A stretch of DNA of 64,000 nucleotides from Panulirus ornatus (lineage: Eukaryota; Arthropoda; Malacostraca; Decapoda; Palinuridae): positions 17,655,241 through 17,719,240 of the forward strand of contig NC_092279.1 of assembly GCF_036320965.1 (NCBI RefSeq), in the 5' to 3' direction. Below are positions 22,231 to 33,700 of the stretch, piece by piece (position 1 is the first letter of the stretch; each line of letters starts with the position of its first letter). The translations under genes were made by a program, and so were the position numbers. Below the pieces are notes generated by a model. It made no database searches, was not told the origin of the DNA, and worked only from the letters and a program-made list of their open reading frames with translations.

Positions 22231-22238
<8 letters not shown>
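18998..22238 (+). pseudogene. longest LINE copy: 5' leader, endonuclease, RT, 3' tail
   Basis: The leader is at 18998-19140. The apurinic-type endonuclease follows to about 19985: ALSETKLKGKG, WVIIGAYAPG, VIVMGDLNA, LLDYMLIDRR and GMSDHYLVEAKVK. A charged linker (20010-20250) leads to the RT from about 20520: [74 protein letters not shown] at 21268-21327, then the C-terminal domain and the tail hairpin. Stops at 21359-21361 and 21671-21673 and several frame breaks show it is dead. It is a non-LTR retrotransposon of the APE type; I favour an RTE-like clade but cannot fix it. Confidence 0.93.

Positions 22239-22294
<56 letters not shown>
22239..22294. repeat. (TA)n microsatellite
   Basis: A TA run directly after the A-rich 3' end of the long LINE copy. 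Confidence 0.98.
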
Positions 22295-22297
<3 letters not shown>

Positions 22298-22964
22298 GTG
22301 CAATGAATGTGAAATTTATATTGCATTATCATTTTGATACAATGTAGACATCTGGGTAAATATAAGAAGGAAATTCTGTATGATGCTGAATTTTGAAATT
22401 ACTCCCGTAAACGAATTAGTGCCGCCAAAAAATTTAAGATGTACTTTGAACCGTTCTAGCATTGTGCACTGCATCCTACAGCTGCAATGGGTGCTTTGAC
22501 TAAATATAGATGTTAAGTTTTATTATCACTCCTGTAGTGTAATGAATTGCATAACTGTGAACACTGCATTACTCTCAAAAAGTTACAGTACAAACAAGAG
22601 TTGATGTCAAACTGTTATGAAAACATTTAATATGGGATGTGCTCTCACATTCCTTTAATGGAAAGAAAGGTTTTGGAATCTACATATGCTTTACAAACTT
22701 ATTTTAAATTACGAATCACCTGAATGATCTCCATCCAACCATTTCCTTAGCTTTGTACGTAGAATGTTACCCAATCAAACAATTTAACCCTAGAAAAGCG
22801 TTGCGGTGGAGATTATTCCGGTGATACTAAATTGCCTAGTAATGGGCATGCTTTAGGAAGAATTTTATTTCTAATAGGAATCTTCAAAAAGAGTTCACTG
22901 CAAATAATGTGAGATTAAGTGAGCTGTTAAAAGTTATTTATGTCAAGTTTATGTTTGAAGTGGA
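22295..22964. other. intergenic sequence, nothing recognised
   Basis: Single-copy AT-rich sequence without repeat or coding similarity that I can name. Confidence 0.5.
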
Positions 22965-23215
22965 CGGAAAAGACCACACTGGACATGGGGGTGAGAGGTT
23001 TTGTGGTTTGAACATGCAGAAGATGGAAGGTGTGCAAGGATGAGAGTGAACTGCTGTAATGTGTTGTACAGTGGGGTACATGCTGTCTATGGACCGAACA
23101 AGGGTCTACGAAGCAGCCGGGAACACCATGAAAAGGTTCGTGAGACCTAGTTGTAGATGGAGTGGGACGGGTGTGATTTCGGTGTACTTCTCACGAGATA
23201 GAGAATCGACATACA
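22965..23215 (+). pseudogene. old LINE 3' fragment
   Basis: GTTTGAACATGCAGAAGATG, GGTGTGCAAGGATGAGAGTG, TACAGTGGGGTACATGCTGT and GGTGTGATTTCGGTGTA follow the order of the LINE ORF end and 3' leader, with many changes. Confidence 0.7.
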
Positions 23216-24030
23216 CGTATTTGATTAGGGAATCCTAAGGAAACTCCATTACAAAAATTAGATTACCTGAACCCCCACTCCTAACATTTTCTAGGATAGG
23301 CTAAGTTACGGTGCAAATCCAAGTTGACCTAGCCTAAAAGTCGATCGAATCTTAGGTGATCCAATAATTTACTGCTAGTAAAAGCAAGTTCAGTGACGTA
23401 AAGAATCCTTTTACAATGAATGACTTTGTGTAGATCTGCTGATATATTTCTTTAAATGGTATGGTAAGATTGCTTCTGCGCAGTTTTATACCGTTACTTT
23501 TTTTTTTCATCGCCATCATATACTGCATATTTTAGGCGCTCTTTAAGGACAGATAGCCTAAGCTTTAAGCAACGTTTCTAAATCCTGTCTTAACTTTAGT
23601 CTGACAAACAAGAATAAGTCTGTTAACGGCCTCTGAAGTAGTTTTAAAGCTTGGTATATGAAGTAGTTTATATTAATAAAAAATGATAATTTACTATTAG
23701 CTGTATTAATATTACGAAATCCCTTTGAAACTAAAGATCTTATTGAACGTTACCTACCAAACTTGAAAACGGTATCGACACGAAATTGAAAATGTGTTTT
23801 TGTTAATACACGCATCAAAACGAACGGAACATTACGCCCACTAAAGGAAGTTTTGACCTTGAGCTACGTTCGAACGCTATGATCTTGGCTTTTCTATCCT
23901 CATACCTAACTCATAAGGTTAATTACAAAAAAAAAAAACACGTAAGAAATTTAAACTTTCTACTTCCTCGTTCACGACTGTCTTGCTCAAATGTTTCGAT
24001 TGCGATTCGATAAACATTTACACTAAGTTA
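23216..24030 (+). promoter_or_regulatory. putative FTCD upstream region
   Basis: About 800 bp of single-copy DNA before the FTCD leader. No clear TATA box was seen at the expected distance. TGACCTTGA at 23854-23862 is a perfect reverse of TCAAGGTCA, the extended nuclear-receptor half-site used by FTZ-F1/ERR-type receptors. Promoter function is inferred from position only. Confidence 0.35.
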
Positions 24031-24230
24031 TCACGACTGATGGCCGGGCACCAACGGAGCGGGACGTGGGTAGCAACTCCAGACCCCGGCTGCGCGGATG
24101 TGTGTCTGAACATTTCCAAGCAGCTGGCAACAGTGTAGTGTACCCAGCAGCATCGTCTGGTGCGGAAACGCAGAAGAGACTGTGTCGAAAATCATCAGTC
24201 CAGGAGAACCAACACACACAAAAAAAGAGA
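24031..24230 (+). other. probable FTCD 5' UTR and core promoter
   Basis: More GC-rich than its surroundings, and directly upstream of the ATG. The FTCD frame stays open upstream to a GTG at 24066, but there is no in-frame ATG before 24231. The transcription start is not determined. Confidence 0.4.
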
Positions 24231-24284
24231 ATGTCTAAGATTATTGAGTGTGTACCAAACTTCTCGGAAGGTCGGGATAAATCG
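24231..24284 (+). CDS. FTCD: FTCD exon 1
   Basis: Encodes [18 protein letters not shown] (residues 1-18). The donor is TCG|GTGAGT. Human FTCD starts [14 protein letters not shown]. Confidence 0.93.
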
Positions 24285-25944
24285 GTGAGTAGGTTTTAGA
24301 GTTCATGTTCGATTATGAATATTCATAGATTTATCATCTTCAAATTCAATAATTATAAAGACTGAGAACTGTGACAGTTATTAAAACTGGAATACCGTGA
24401 GTCTGAAAGCCGTCATTAAGAAATGTGTCGTTGATGACAGGAGGTAGGTAAGCGTATAAGCGCCCTTCAAACGTGTCTGGCTAGGATTTTTACCGTGGCG
24501 ATCAGACCCCCTTCAGCCATGCGTAGAGGCTACATTACCAAATATATATTATTTGCTTGAGTATCACTCCCGATACTGCCTTGCTCCTCGGAATTATGGC
24601 TAAGTTACGAGGTCTTTAAAAGTGTCACTATGGTCTCCAGAACGGGTGCTAGTTGATGTCTGGCTGAGGTGTGTCAGGTGCGGGTATGTCCTTAGAGCCC
24701 ATATAATACATGCGCGTATCCTCTCTTATTGAAGACAACTGTAGTTGATCTCTCTTATTGAAGACAACTGTAGCTGAAGACGGCATCCGGACATGAGAAC
24801 CGACATATATGACAGTGAAAGAAAAAAAATATCCCTTACTCCCGAAACAGTGAAAGAAAAAATATATATCCCTTACTCCCCACTAGTATTCAGGGTTCAT
24901 CAATTCATGAGACGAGGTGTTCCCATTTACAAAAGAAGCGTGACAACCTCTTCCTTATGGTCATAGGCAAAAATTATGTCGTACTCCCCGGTCCTTCGCT
25001 TGACTTTTTCCACGACGTTATATCGACTTTACTGTTCCATTTTCTTCACCTTAACTAACATCCCCTCGCCCCCTTTCTGCTAGTCCTCTGACCCTCCCTA
25101 TAATCTCTTGTCATCCGGTCCAGAAAGAGCTTCCAGATGGCATACTTCCTGAAAACTTTGATTTAATTAGCTTTTTAACTTATTTGTTTTACTTGTTAAA
25201 AAAAAATATAGATATTACCTTTATAACCGCTCTAACCACCTCCCTATTGCTCCAACTTCTACTGTTCCTACCACTCTGCATCTCTAGCCCCCATTTTGGA
25301 TCTCAGAAACTTCTATTTGACCACGAGTAATGGCTTTCGCAACGGGAGATCCGTATGTGATATATGCATTGCTACATTATCAGTGTCTGGTCCTCTCTGA
25401 AAGATTATATCCAGGGGTTGTACCCCCTTGATATCCTGAAAGCTTTATATGGTGTAGCATCCCAGTAACACCCCTCCTTTGGCTTTCCCGTCACCCACAA
25501 TCGTGTGTCTTTCTCCATATTTGTTCATGTATCAAACTTCCCCATACTTTCCCCATCAACAGCGGTGTTAGTCAGGGTTCTGTCCGGCTTCATACACTTT
25601 TCATCTTTGTCAGCGATTTCCTGTCATCAGCAGATAAGTGAATACACACATACACTGAGGACGCAACGCTACATTCGTGCACTTCAAGATCCGCTCTGTC
25701 TTGCCTTTGTTCGATCTGCGTCTCGTCACTTTATAAACACGGATTTCCCTGCAGACCAGACGTTTAACTTAGTCAATAGTAACGCTTCTTGAAACCCCCC
25801 TTTTCTTATTATTTCCCTTTCTAAAACTCCTCCTCAGCACTTTCCCACCTCTTCTGACCGCTCTGTTTTCCCGACAGCTGAACACAATATACAGATCAAC
25901 GGAACATCTAACCTAAGAAACTTGCAGGGTTGTTCAGATGGTAA

Positions 25945-26025
<81 letters not shown>

Positions 26026-26428
26026 AGCAGTTCCTCCGATTATACGAAGGACTGATTCGTCCTTGTGAATTAAGAGCTTTTACATCTGGAGAGGATTCTG
26101 GTTGTTTATACTTGACGGAGACGAGTCGAAATTAGTCCGGCTTAACAACTCTCCCCAAGTCTGACCTTAGCACTTAACCCTCTTGCCTTCCGCTGATTAT
26201 GTTGGTTTGTTCTCTCTAGTATTGCTGATGTTACTCCGGTTTCTGCCCCAGAGAATTTGTTACTCGCGAGACAACGCCACTGTGTGGATTACGTGGTACT
26301 TGGAGATCTATGTCATAACTGTGTGGCACTGTAACGTTTTCCTACACAGCTTAGCCATGGGGTTATTTACAATCTGGCCTATTTTAAACAGCAAATTTCA
26401 GGGTTTTTTTTTTTTCCTTTTCATCTCC

Positions 26429-26492
<64 letters not shown>

Positions 26493-27700
26493 TATGGTGA
26501 GATCCCAACGGACTTTAATCAGTAAGCGAAGCCTTGACGTATATAAAGCACACCGAGCGTGCCATTATATAAGGAGTGGCAGCGTACGAGCCGAGTCATA
26601 GGAGACTCTGTGAAGTGGGCGTTGTGATGAGGGAACAGGACCGGCTGTAACACGGTGTACACACACTGGGATAAGCGTGATCACATCCATGAATGTTGAA
26701 GGATGGGTGCACATGCGTCCAAACAATGGCGTGTTTCCCTCCGTATAAATCCGCATGAGGATAGGCAAACATGAAAACAAAAACAGGCACATAAATACAA
26801 TAGATAAATAAACACTTCACATACGCACACACTGAAGCCATCCCCCCCCCCCCCCCATTGCCTCAGGGCTCCCGACCTGCCCCGGCATAGCCTCTCCTCT
26901 CAAGAGCATCACAACACTCGCCCTTACTATGCTCTGGACGCAATAACTCACCACCTCCTCACACACAGTCCTCGTCTCGCGACTGTCTACATTATCCCGT
27001 TCTCCTCATTTTCTCATTTCACCACCACCCCTCTTGTCACCATTACCACTCCTCTTTCTCATGCTCACCACCACTCATCAAACAAAACTCTCATAACCTC
27101 TCCTCCTACGCATATTGAGTCCACGTTTCCTCTCCGACAAACTCCCGTCATCACAACCCCCGTCACATGGTAACCTACTACAGCAGGCAGTCATGACTCC
27201 CGTACTAGTTCCCTTGGGGCTCAAATCCCTCCTACCTCTAGCGTCTTCCCTTCCAACCTTTGCTCTTATCCCTCCCCCCCCCGGCAGGTGATCGAGGCGA
27301 TAGCTGACGCGGTCCGCGAGACTCCCGGGGTGACGCTGCTGGACGTGGACCCCGGACACTCCACCAACCGCACCGTCTACACCTTCGTCGGCAACCCCAG
27401 CGATGTCGTGGAAGCCGCCCTCAACGCCTCCCGCGTCGCCTACAAGTTAATTGATATGACGAAGCACAAAGGTAAGCTAGGGGAACACAGACATCGTTAC
27501 TGGGGCGTTACCGGTGAGGTGGAGGAGAGATCTCCTCGGCTGATAACCTGTTTACGCTGGCCACATTCCCGCATTGCCTCTTCCCACCTCCTTGTACCGG
27601 TCACACAGGTGATGAATGAAAGCATAACCGGCGTTAGCTCTTTCATCCCTGCACCGAACTTCGAAACTTCCATCGTATTGAGCGCTCTGGTGGACGAATA

Positions 27701-27741
<41 letters not shown>

Positions 27742-30700
27742 TAATATGCTAATTACTCGACAAATTACACGAATTTTAAGGTTTTGACCACAGATTCTTA
27801 TTCAGCACACGTAGAAACATTTATGATGAAAATTTTAGGAAAATGTATTTTTCAAAGACATCAAGAAAAATTTTGCTCAGATTTTCAACTAATTCAGATT
27901 TTAATGAAAATCTGGAAATATGCGGAACTCCTTTTTGTGATTAAGGATATCGTGTCAGAAAACTGCATTTCGTAAAATTAAACGCTTAATTACATACTTA
28001 ATTATGATTATATTAATATGCTAATTACTCGACTAATTACACGAATTTTTAAGTTTTGACCACAAATTCTTATTCAGCACACGTAAAAACATCTATGCTG
28101 AAAACTTTAGAAAAATCTATTTTTGCAAAAAAATCACGAAAAATCCAAGGATAATATCTAGGTCAGATTTTCAACTTCTTCATATTTTAATAAAAATTTG
28201 GGAATATGTCGTATTCTATATGGTGATTAAGGATATCGTGTCAAAATACTGCATTTCGTAAAATTAAACGCTTAATTACATAATTATGATTTTATTAATG
28301 TGCTAATTACTCGAGTAATTACACGAATTTTTAGGTTTTGACCACAGATTCTTATTCAGCAGCACGTAAAAAATCGTATGCTGAAACTTTAGGAAAATCT
28401 ATTTTTTCAAAAAATCAAGAAAAATCCAAGCCTTGGATAATATTTTGCTCAGATTTTCCACTTCTTCATATTTTAATGAAAATTCTGTGAATATGTGTAA
28501 TTCTTTATGGTGATTAAGGATATCGAGTCAAAATACTGCATTTCGTAAAATTAAGCGCTTAGATTACATACTTAACATTAATTATGATTATATTAGTATG
28601 CTAATTACTCGACTAATTACACGAATTTTAAGGTTTTGACCACAGATTCTTATTCAGCACACGTAAAAAATCTATGCTGAAAATTTCAGGAAATCTATTT
28701 TTTCAAAAAATCAAGAAAAATCCAAGCCTTGGATAATATTTTGCTCAGATTTTCAACTTCTTCAGATTTTAATAAAATCTGTGAATATGTCGTATTCTAT
28801 ATGGTGATTAAGGATATCGTGTCAAAAAACTGCATTTCGTAAAATTAAACGCTTAATTACATACTTAATTATGATTATATTAATGTGCTAATTACTCGGC
28901 TAATTACAAGAATTTTTAGGTTTTTACCACAGATTATTATTCAGAAGATGTAAAAATATGTGTGCTAAAAATTTCAGAAAAATCTATTTTTTCAAAAAAA
29001 TCAAGAAAAATCCAAGGCTATAGCCTTGGATAATATTTTGCTCAGATTTTCAACTTCTTCATATTTTAATAAAAATCTGGGAATATGTCGTATTCTATAT
29101 GGTGATTAAGGATATCGACTCAAAATACTGCATTTCATAAAATTAAGCGCTTTAATACGTACTGAAAATTAAATATAATTATATTGATATACTAATTACT
29201 CGACTAATTACATGAATTTTAAGGTTTTGACCACAGATTCTTATTCAGCACACGTGAAAATATCTATGCTGAAAATTTTAGGAAAATCTATTTTATCAAA
29301 AAAATCAAGAAAAATTCAAGGATAATATTTTGCTCAGATTTTCAACTTCTTCAGATTTTGATACAAATCTGTGAATGTTTAATTCTTTGTGATTAAGGAT
29401 ATCGTGTCAAAAAACTGCATTCTGTAAAATGAAACGCTTAATTACATACTTAATTATGATTATATTAATATGCTAATTAATCGACTTGGATAATATTTTG
29501 CTCAAATTTTCAACTTCTTCAGATTTTAATAAAAATCTGTGAATATGTTTAATTCTTTATGGTGATTAACGATATCGTGTCAAAAAACTGCATTTCGTAA
29601 AATTAAACGCTTAATCACATACTTAATTATGATTACATTAATATGCTAATTACTCGACTAATTACACGAATTTTTATATTTTGACCACAGATTCTTATTC
29701 AGCACATGTGAAAACATCTATGCTGAAAATTTCAGGAAAATCTATTTTTTCAAAAAATCACGAAAAATCCAAGGCTATACCCTTGGATAATATTTTGCTC
29801 AGATTTTCAACTTCTTCATATTTTAATAAAGATTTGGGAATATGTCGTATTCTATATGGTGATTAAGGATATCGTGTCAAAATACTGCATTTCGGAAAAT
29901 TAAGCGCTTAATTATATACTTAAAATTTATTATGATTATATTAATATGCTAATTACTCGACTAATTACATGAATTTTAAGGTTTTGACCACAGATTCTTA
30001 TTCAGCACACGTAAAAATATCTATGCTGAAAATTTTAGGAAAATCTATTTTATCAAAAAAATCAAGAAAAATTCAAGGATAATATTTTGCTCAGATTTTC
30101 AACTTCTTCAGATTTTGATACAAATCTGTGAATGTTTAATTCTTTATGGTGATTAAGGATATCGTGTCAAAAAACTGCATTCTGTAAAATGAAACGCTTA
30201 ATTACATACTTAATTATGATTATATTAATATGCTAATTAATCGACTTGGATAATATTTTGCTCAGATTTTCAACTTCAGATTTTAATGAAAATCTGGGAA
30301 TATGTGGAATTCTTTATTGTGATTAAGGATATCGTGTCAAAAAACTGCATTTCGTAAAATTAAACGCTTAATTACATACTTAATTATGATTATATTAATA
30401 TGCTAATTACTCGAGTAATTACACGAATTTTTAGGTTTTGACCACAGATTCTTATTCAGAAGACGTAAAAATGTCTATGCTGAAAATTTCACAAAAATCT
30501 ATTGTCAAAAAAATCCAAAAAAATCCAAGGCTTGGATAATATTTTGCTCAGATTTTCAACTTCTTCAGATTTTAATGAAAATCTGGGAATATGTGGAATT
30601 CTTTATTGTGATTAAGGATATCGTGTCAAAAAACTGCATTTCGTAAAATTAAACGCTTAATTACATACTTAATTATGATTATATTAATGTGCTAATTACT

Positions 30701-33700
30701 CGGCTAATTACACGAATTTTTAGGTTTTTACCACAGATTATTATTCAGAAGATGTAAAAATATGTGTGCTAAAAATTTCAGAAAAATCTATTTTTTCAAA
30801 AAAATCAAGAAAAATCCAAGGCTATAGCCTTGGATAATATTTTGCTCAGATTTTCAACTTCTTCATATTTTAATAAAAATCTGGGAATATGTCGTATTCT
30901 ATATGGTGATTAAGGATATCGACTCAAAATACTGCATTTCATAAAATTAAGCGCTTTAATACGTACTGAAAATTAAATATAATTATATTGATATACTAAT
31001 TACTCGACTAATTACATGAATTTTAAGGTTTTGACCACAGATTCTTATTCAGCACACGTAAAAATATCTATGCTGAAAATTTTAGGAAAATCTATTTTAT
31101 CAAAAAAATCAAGAAAAATTCAAGGATAATATTTTGCTCAGATTTTCAACTTCTTCAGATTTTGATACAAATCTGTGAATGTTTAATTCTTTGTGGTGAT
31201 TAAGGATATCGTGTCAAAAAACTGCATTCTGTAAAATGAAACGCTTAATTACATACTTAATTATGATTATATTAATATGCTAATTAATCGACTTGGATAA
31301 TATTTTGCTCAAATTTTCAACTTCTTCAGATTTTAATAAAAATCTGTGAATATGTTTAATTCTTTATGGTGATTAACGATATCGTGTCAAAAAACTGCAT
31401 TTCGTAAAATTAAACGCTTAATTACATACTTAATTATGATTACATTAATATGCTAATTACTCGACTAATTACACGAATTTTTAGATTTTGACCACAGATT
31501 CTTATTCAGCACATGTAAAAACATCTATGCTGAAAATTTCAGAAAAATCTATTTTTTCAAAAAAATCACGAAAAATCCAAGGCTATACCCTTGGATAATA
31601 TTTTGCTCAGATTTTCAACTTCTTCATATTTTAATAAAGATTTGGGAATATGTCGTATTCTATATGGTGATTAAGGATATCGTGTCAAAATACTGCATTT
31701 CGGAAAATGAAGCGCTTAATTATATACTTAAAATTTATTATGATTATATTAATATGCTAATTACTCGACTAATTACATGAATTTTAAGGTTTTGACCACA
31801 GATTCTTATTCAGCACACGTAAAAATATCTATGCTGAAAATTTTAGGAAAATCTATTTTATCAAAAAAATCAAGAAAAATTCAAGGATAATATTTTGCTC
31901 AGATTTTCAACTTCTTCAGATTTTGATACAAATCTGTGAATGTTTAATTCTTTATGGTGATTAAGGATATCGTGTCAAAAAACTGCATTCTGTAAAATGA
32001 AACGCTTAATTACATACTTATGATTATATTAATATGCTAATTAATCGACTTGGATAATATTTTGCTCAGATTTTCAACTTCTTCAGATTTTAATGAAAAT
32101 CTGGGAATATGTGGAATTCTTTATTGTGATTAAGGATATCGTGTCAAAAAACTGCATTTCGTAAAATTAAACGCTTAATTACATACTTAATTATTATATT
32201 AATATGCTAATTACTCGAGTAATTACACGAATTTTTAGGTTTTGACCACAGATTCTTATACAGAAGACGTAAAAATGTCTATGCTGAAAATTTCACAAAA
32301 ATCTATTGTCAAAAAAATCCAAAAAAAATCCAAGGCTTGGATAATATTTTGCTCAGATTTTCAACTTCTTTAGATTTTAATAAAAATCTGGGAATATGTC
32401 GTATTCTATATGATGATTAAGGATATCGACTCAAAATACTGCATTTCATAAAATTAAGCGCTTGATTACGTACTGAAAATTAATTATAATTATATTGATA
32501 TACTAATTACACGAATTTTAAGGTTTTGACAACAGATTCTTATTCAGCACATGTAAAAACATCTATGCTGAAAATTTCAGAAAAATCTATTTTTTGAAAA
32601 AAATCACGAAAAATCCAATATTTTGGATAATATTTTGCTCAGATTTTCAACTTTTTCATATATTAATAAAGATTTGGGAATATGTCGTATTCTATATGGT
32701 GATTAAGGATATCGTGTCAAAATACTGCATTTCGGAAAATCAAGCGCTTAATTATATACTTAAAATTTATTATGATTATATTAATATGCTAATTACTCGA
32801 CTAATTACATGAATTTTAAGGTTTTGACCACAGATTCTTATTCAGCTCACGTAAAAATATCTATGATGAAAATTTTAGGAAAATCTATTTTATCAAAAAA
32901 ATCAAGAAAAATTCAAGGATAATATTTTGCTCAGATTTTCAACTTCTTCAGATTTTGATACAAATCTGTGAATGTTTAATTCTTTATGGTGATTAAGGAT
33001 ATCGTGTCAAAAAACTGCATTCTGTAAAATGAAACGCTTAATTACATACTTATGATTATATTAATATGCTAATTAATCGACTTGGATAATATTTTGCTCA
33101 GATTTTCAACTTCTTCAGATTTTAATGAAAATCTGGGAATATGTGGAATTCTTTATTGTGATTAAGGATATCGTGTCAAAAAACTGCATTTCGTAAAATT
33201 AAACGCTTAATTACATACTTAATTATGAGTATATTAATATGCTAATTACTCGAGTAATTACACGAATTTTTAGGTTTTGACCACAGATTCTTATTCAGAA
33301 GACGTAAAAATGTCTATGCTGAAAATTTCACAAAAATCTATTGTCAAAAAAATCCAAAAAAAATCCAAGGCTTGGATAATATTTTGCTCAGATTTTCAAC
33401 TTCTTCAGATTTTAATGAAAATCTGGGAATATGTGGAATTCTTTATTGTGATTAAGGATATCGTGTCAAAAAACTGCATTTCGTAAAATTAAACGCTTAA
33501 TTACATACTTAATTATGATTATATTAATGTGCTAATTACTCGGCTAATTACACGAATTTTTAGGTTTTTACCACAGATTATTATTCAGAAGATGTAAAAA
33601 TATGTGTGCTAAAATTTTAGAAAAATCTATTTTTTCAAAAAAATCAAGAAAAATCCAAGGCTATAGCCTTGGATAATATTTTGCTCAGATTTTCAACTTC

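Larger units (their letters stand above)
24285..27287 (+). other. FTCD intron 1
   Basis: A 3.0-kb intron. It has two micro-duplications (24721-24773 and 24813-24879), two (CT)n tracts and a C-run at about 26843-26858. A segment at 24426-24540 resembles 37382-37490 in intron 2. No extra exon was recognised. Confidence 0.7.

Noticed and set aside
24066..24230. In-frame N-terminal extension of FTCD
   Set aside because: The upstream open frame begins at GTG, not ATG, and the ATG at 24231 gives the N-terminus conserved in the family. There is no evidence for initiation upstream.
25938..26135. Ser-Leu repeat proteins
   Set aside because: Pure translation of (CT)n microsatellite DNA, as also at 26183-26500.
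27288..27752. A 154-residue FTCD short isoform reading through exon 2
   Set aside because: After the consensus donor at 27472 the translation loses family similarity and ends in an ATT microsatellite. It is intronic read-through.
29681..29866. Repeated small proteins beginning [11 protein letters not shown] in the array
   Set aside because: The frames recur only because the units recur, they break in most units, and no coding constraint is visible.
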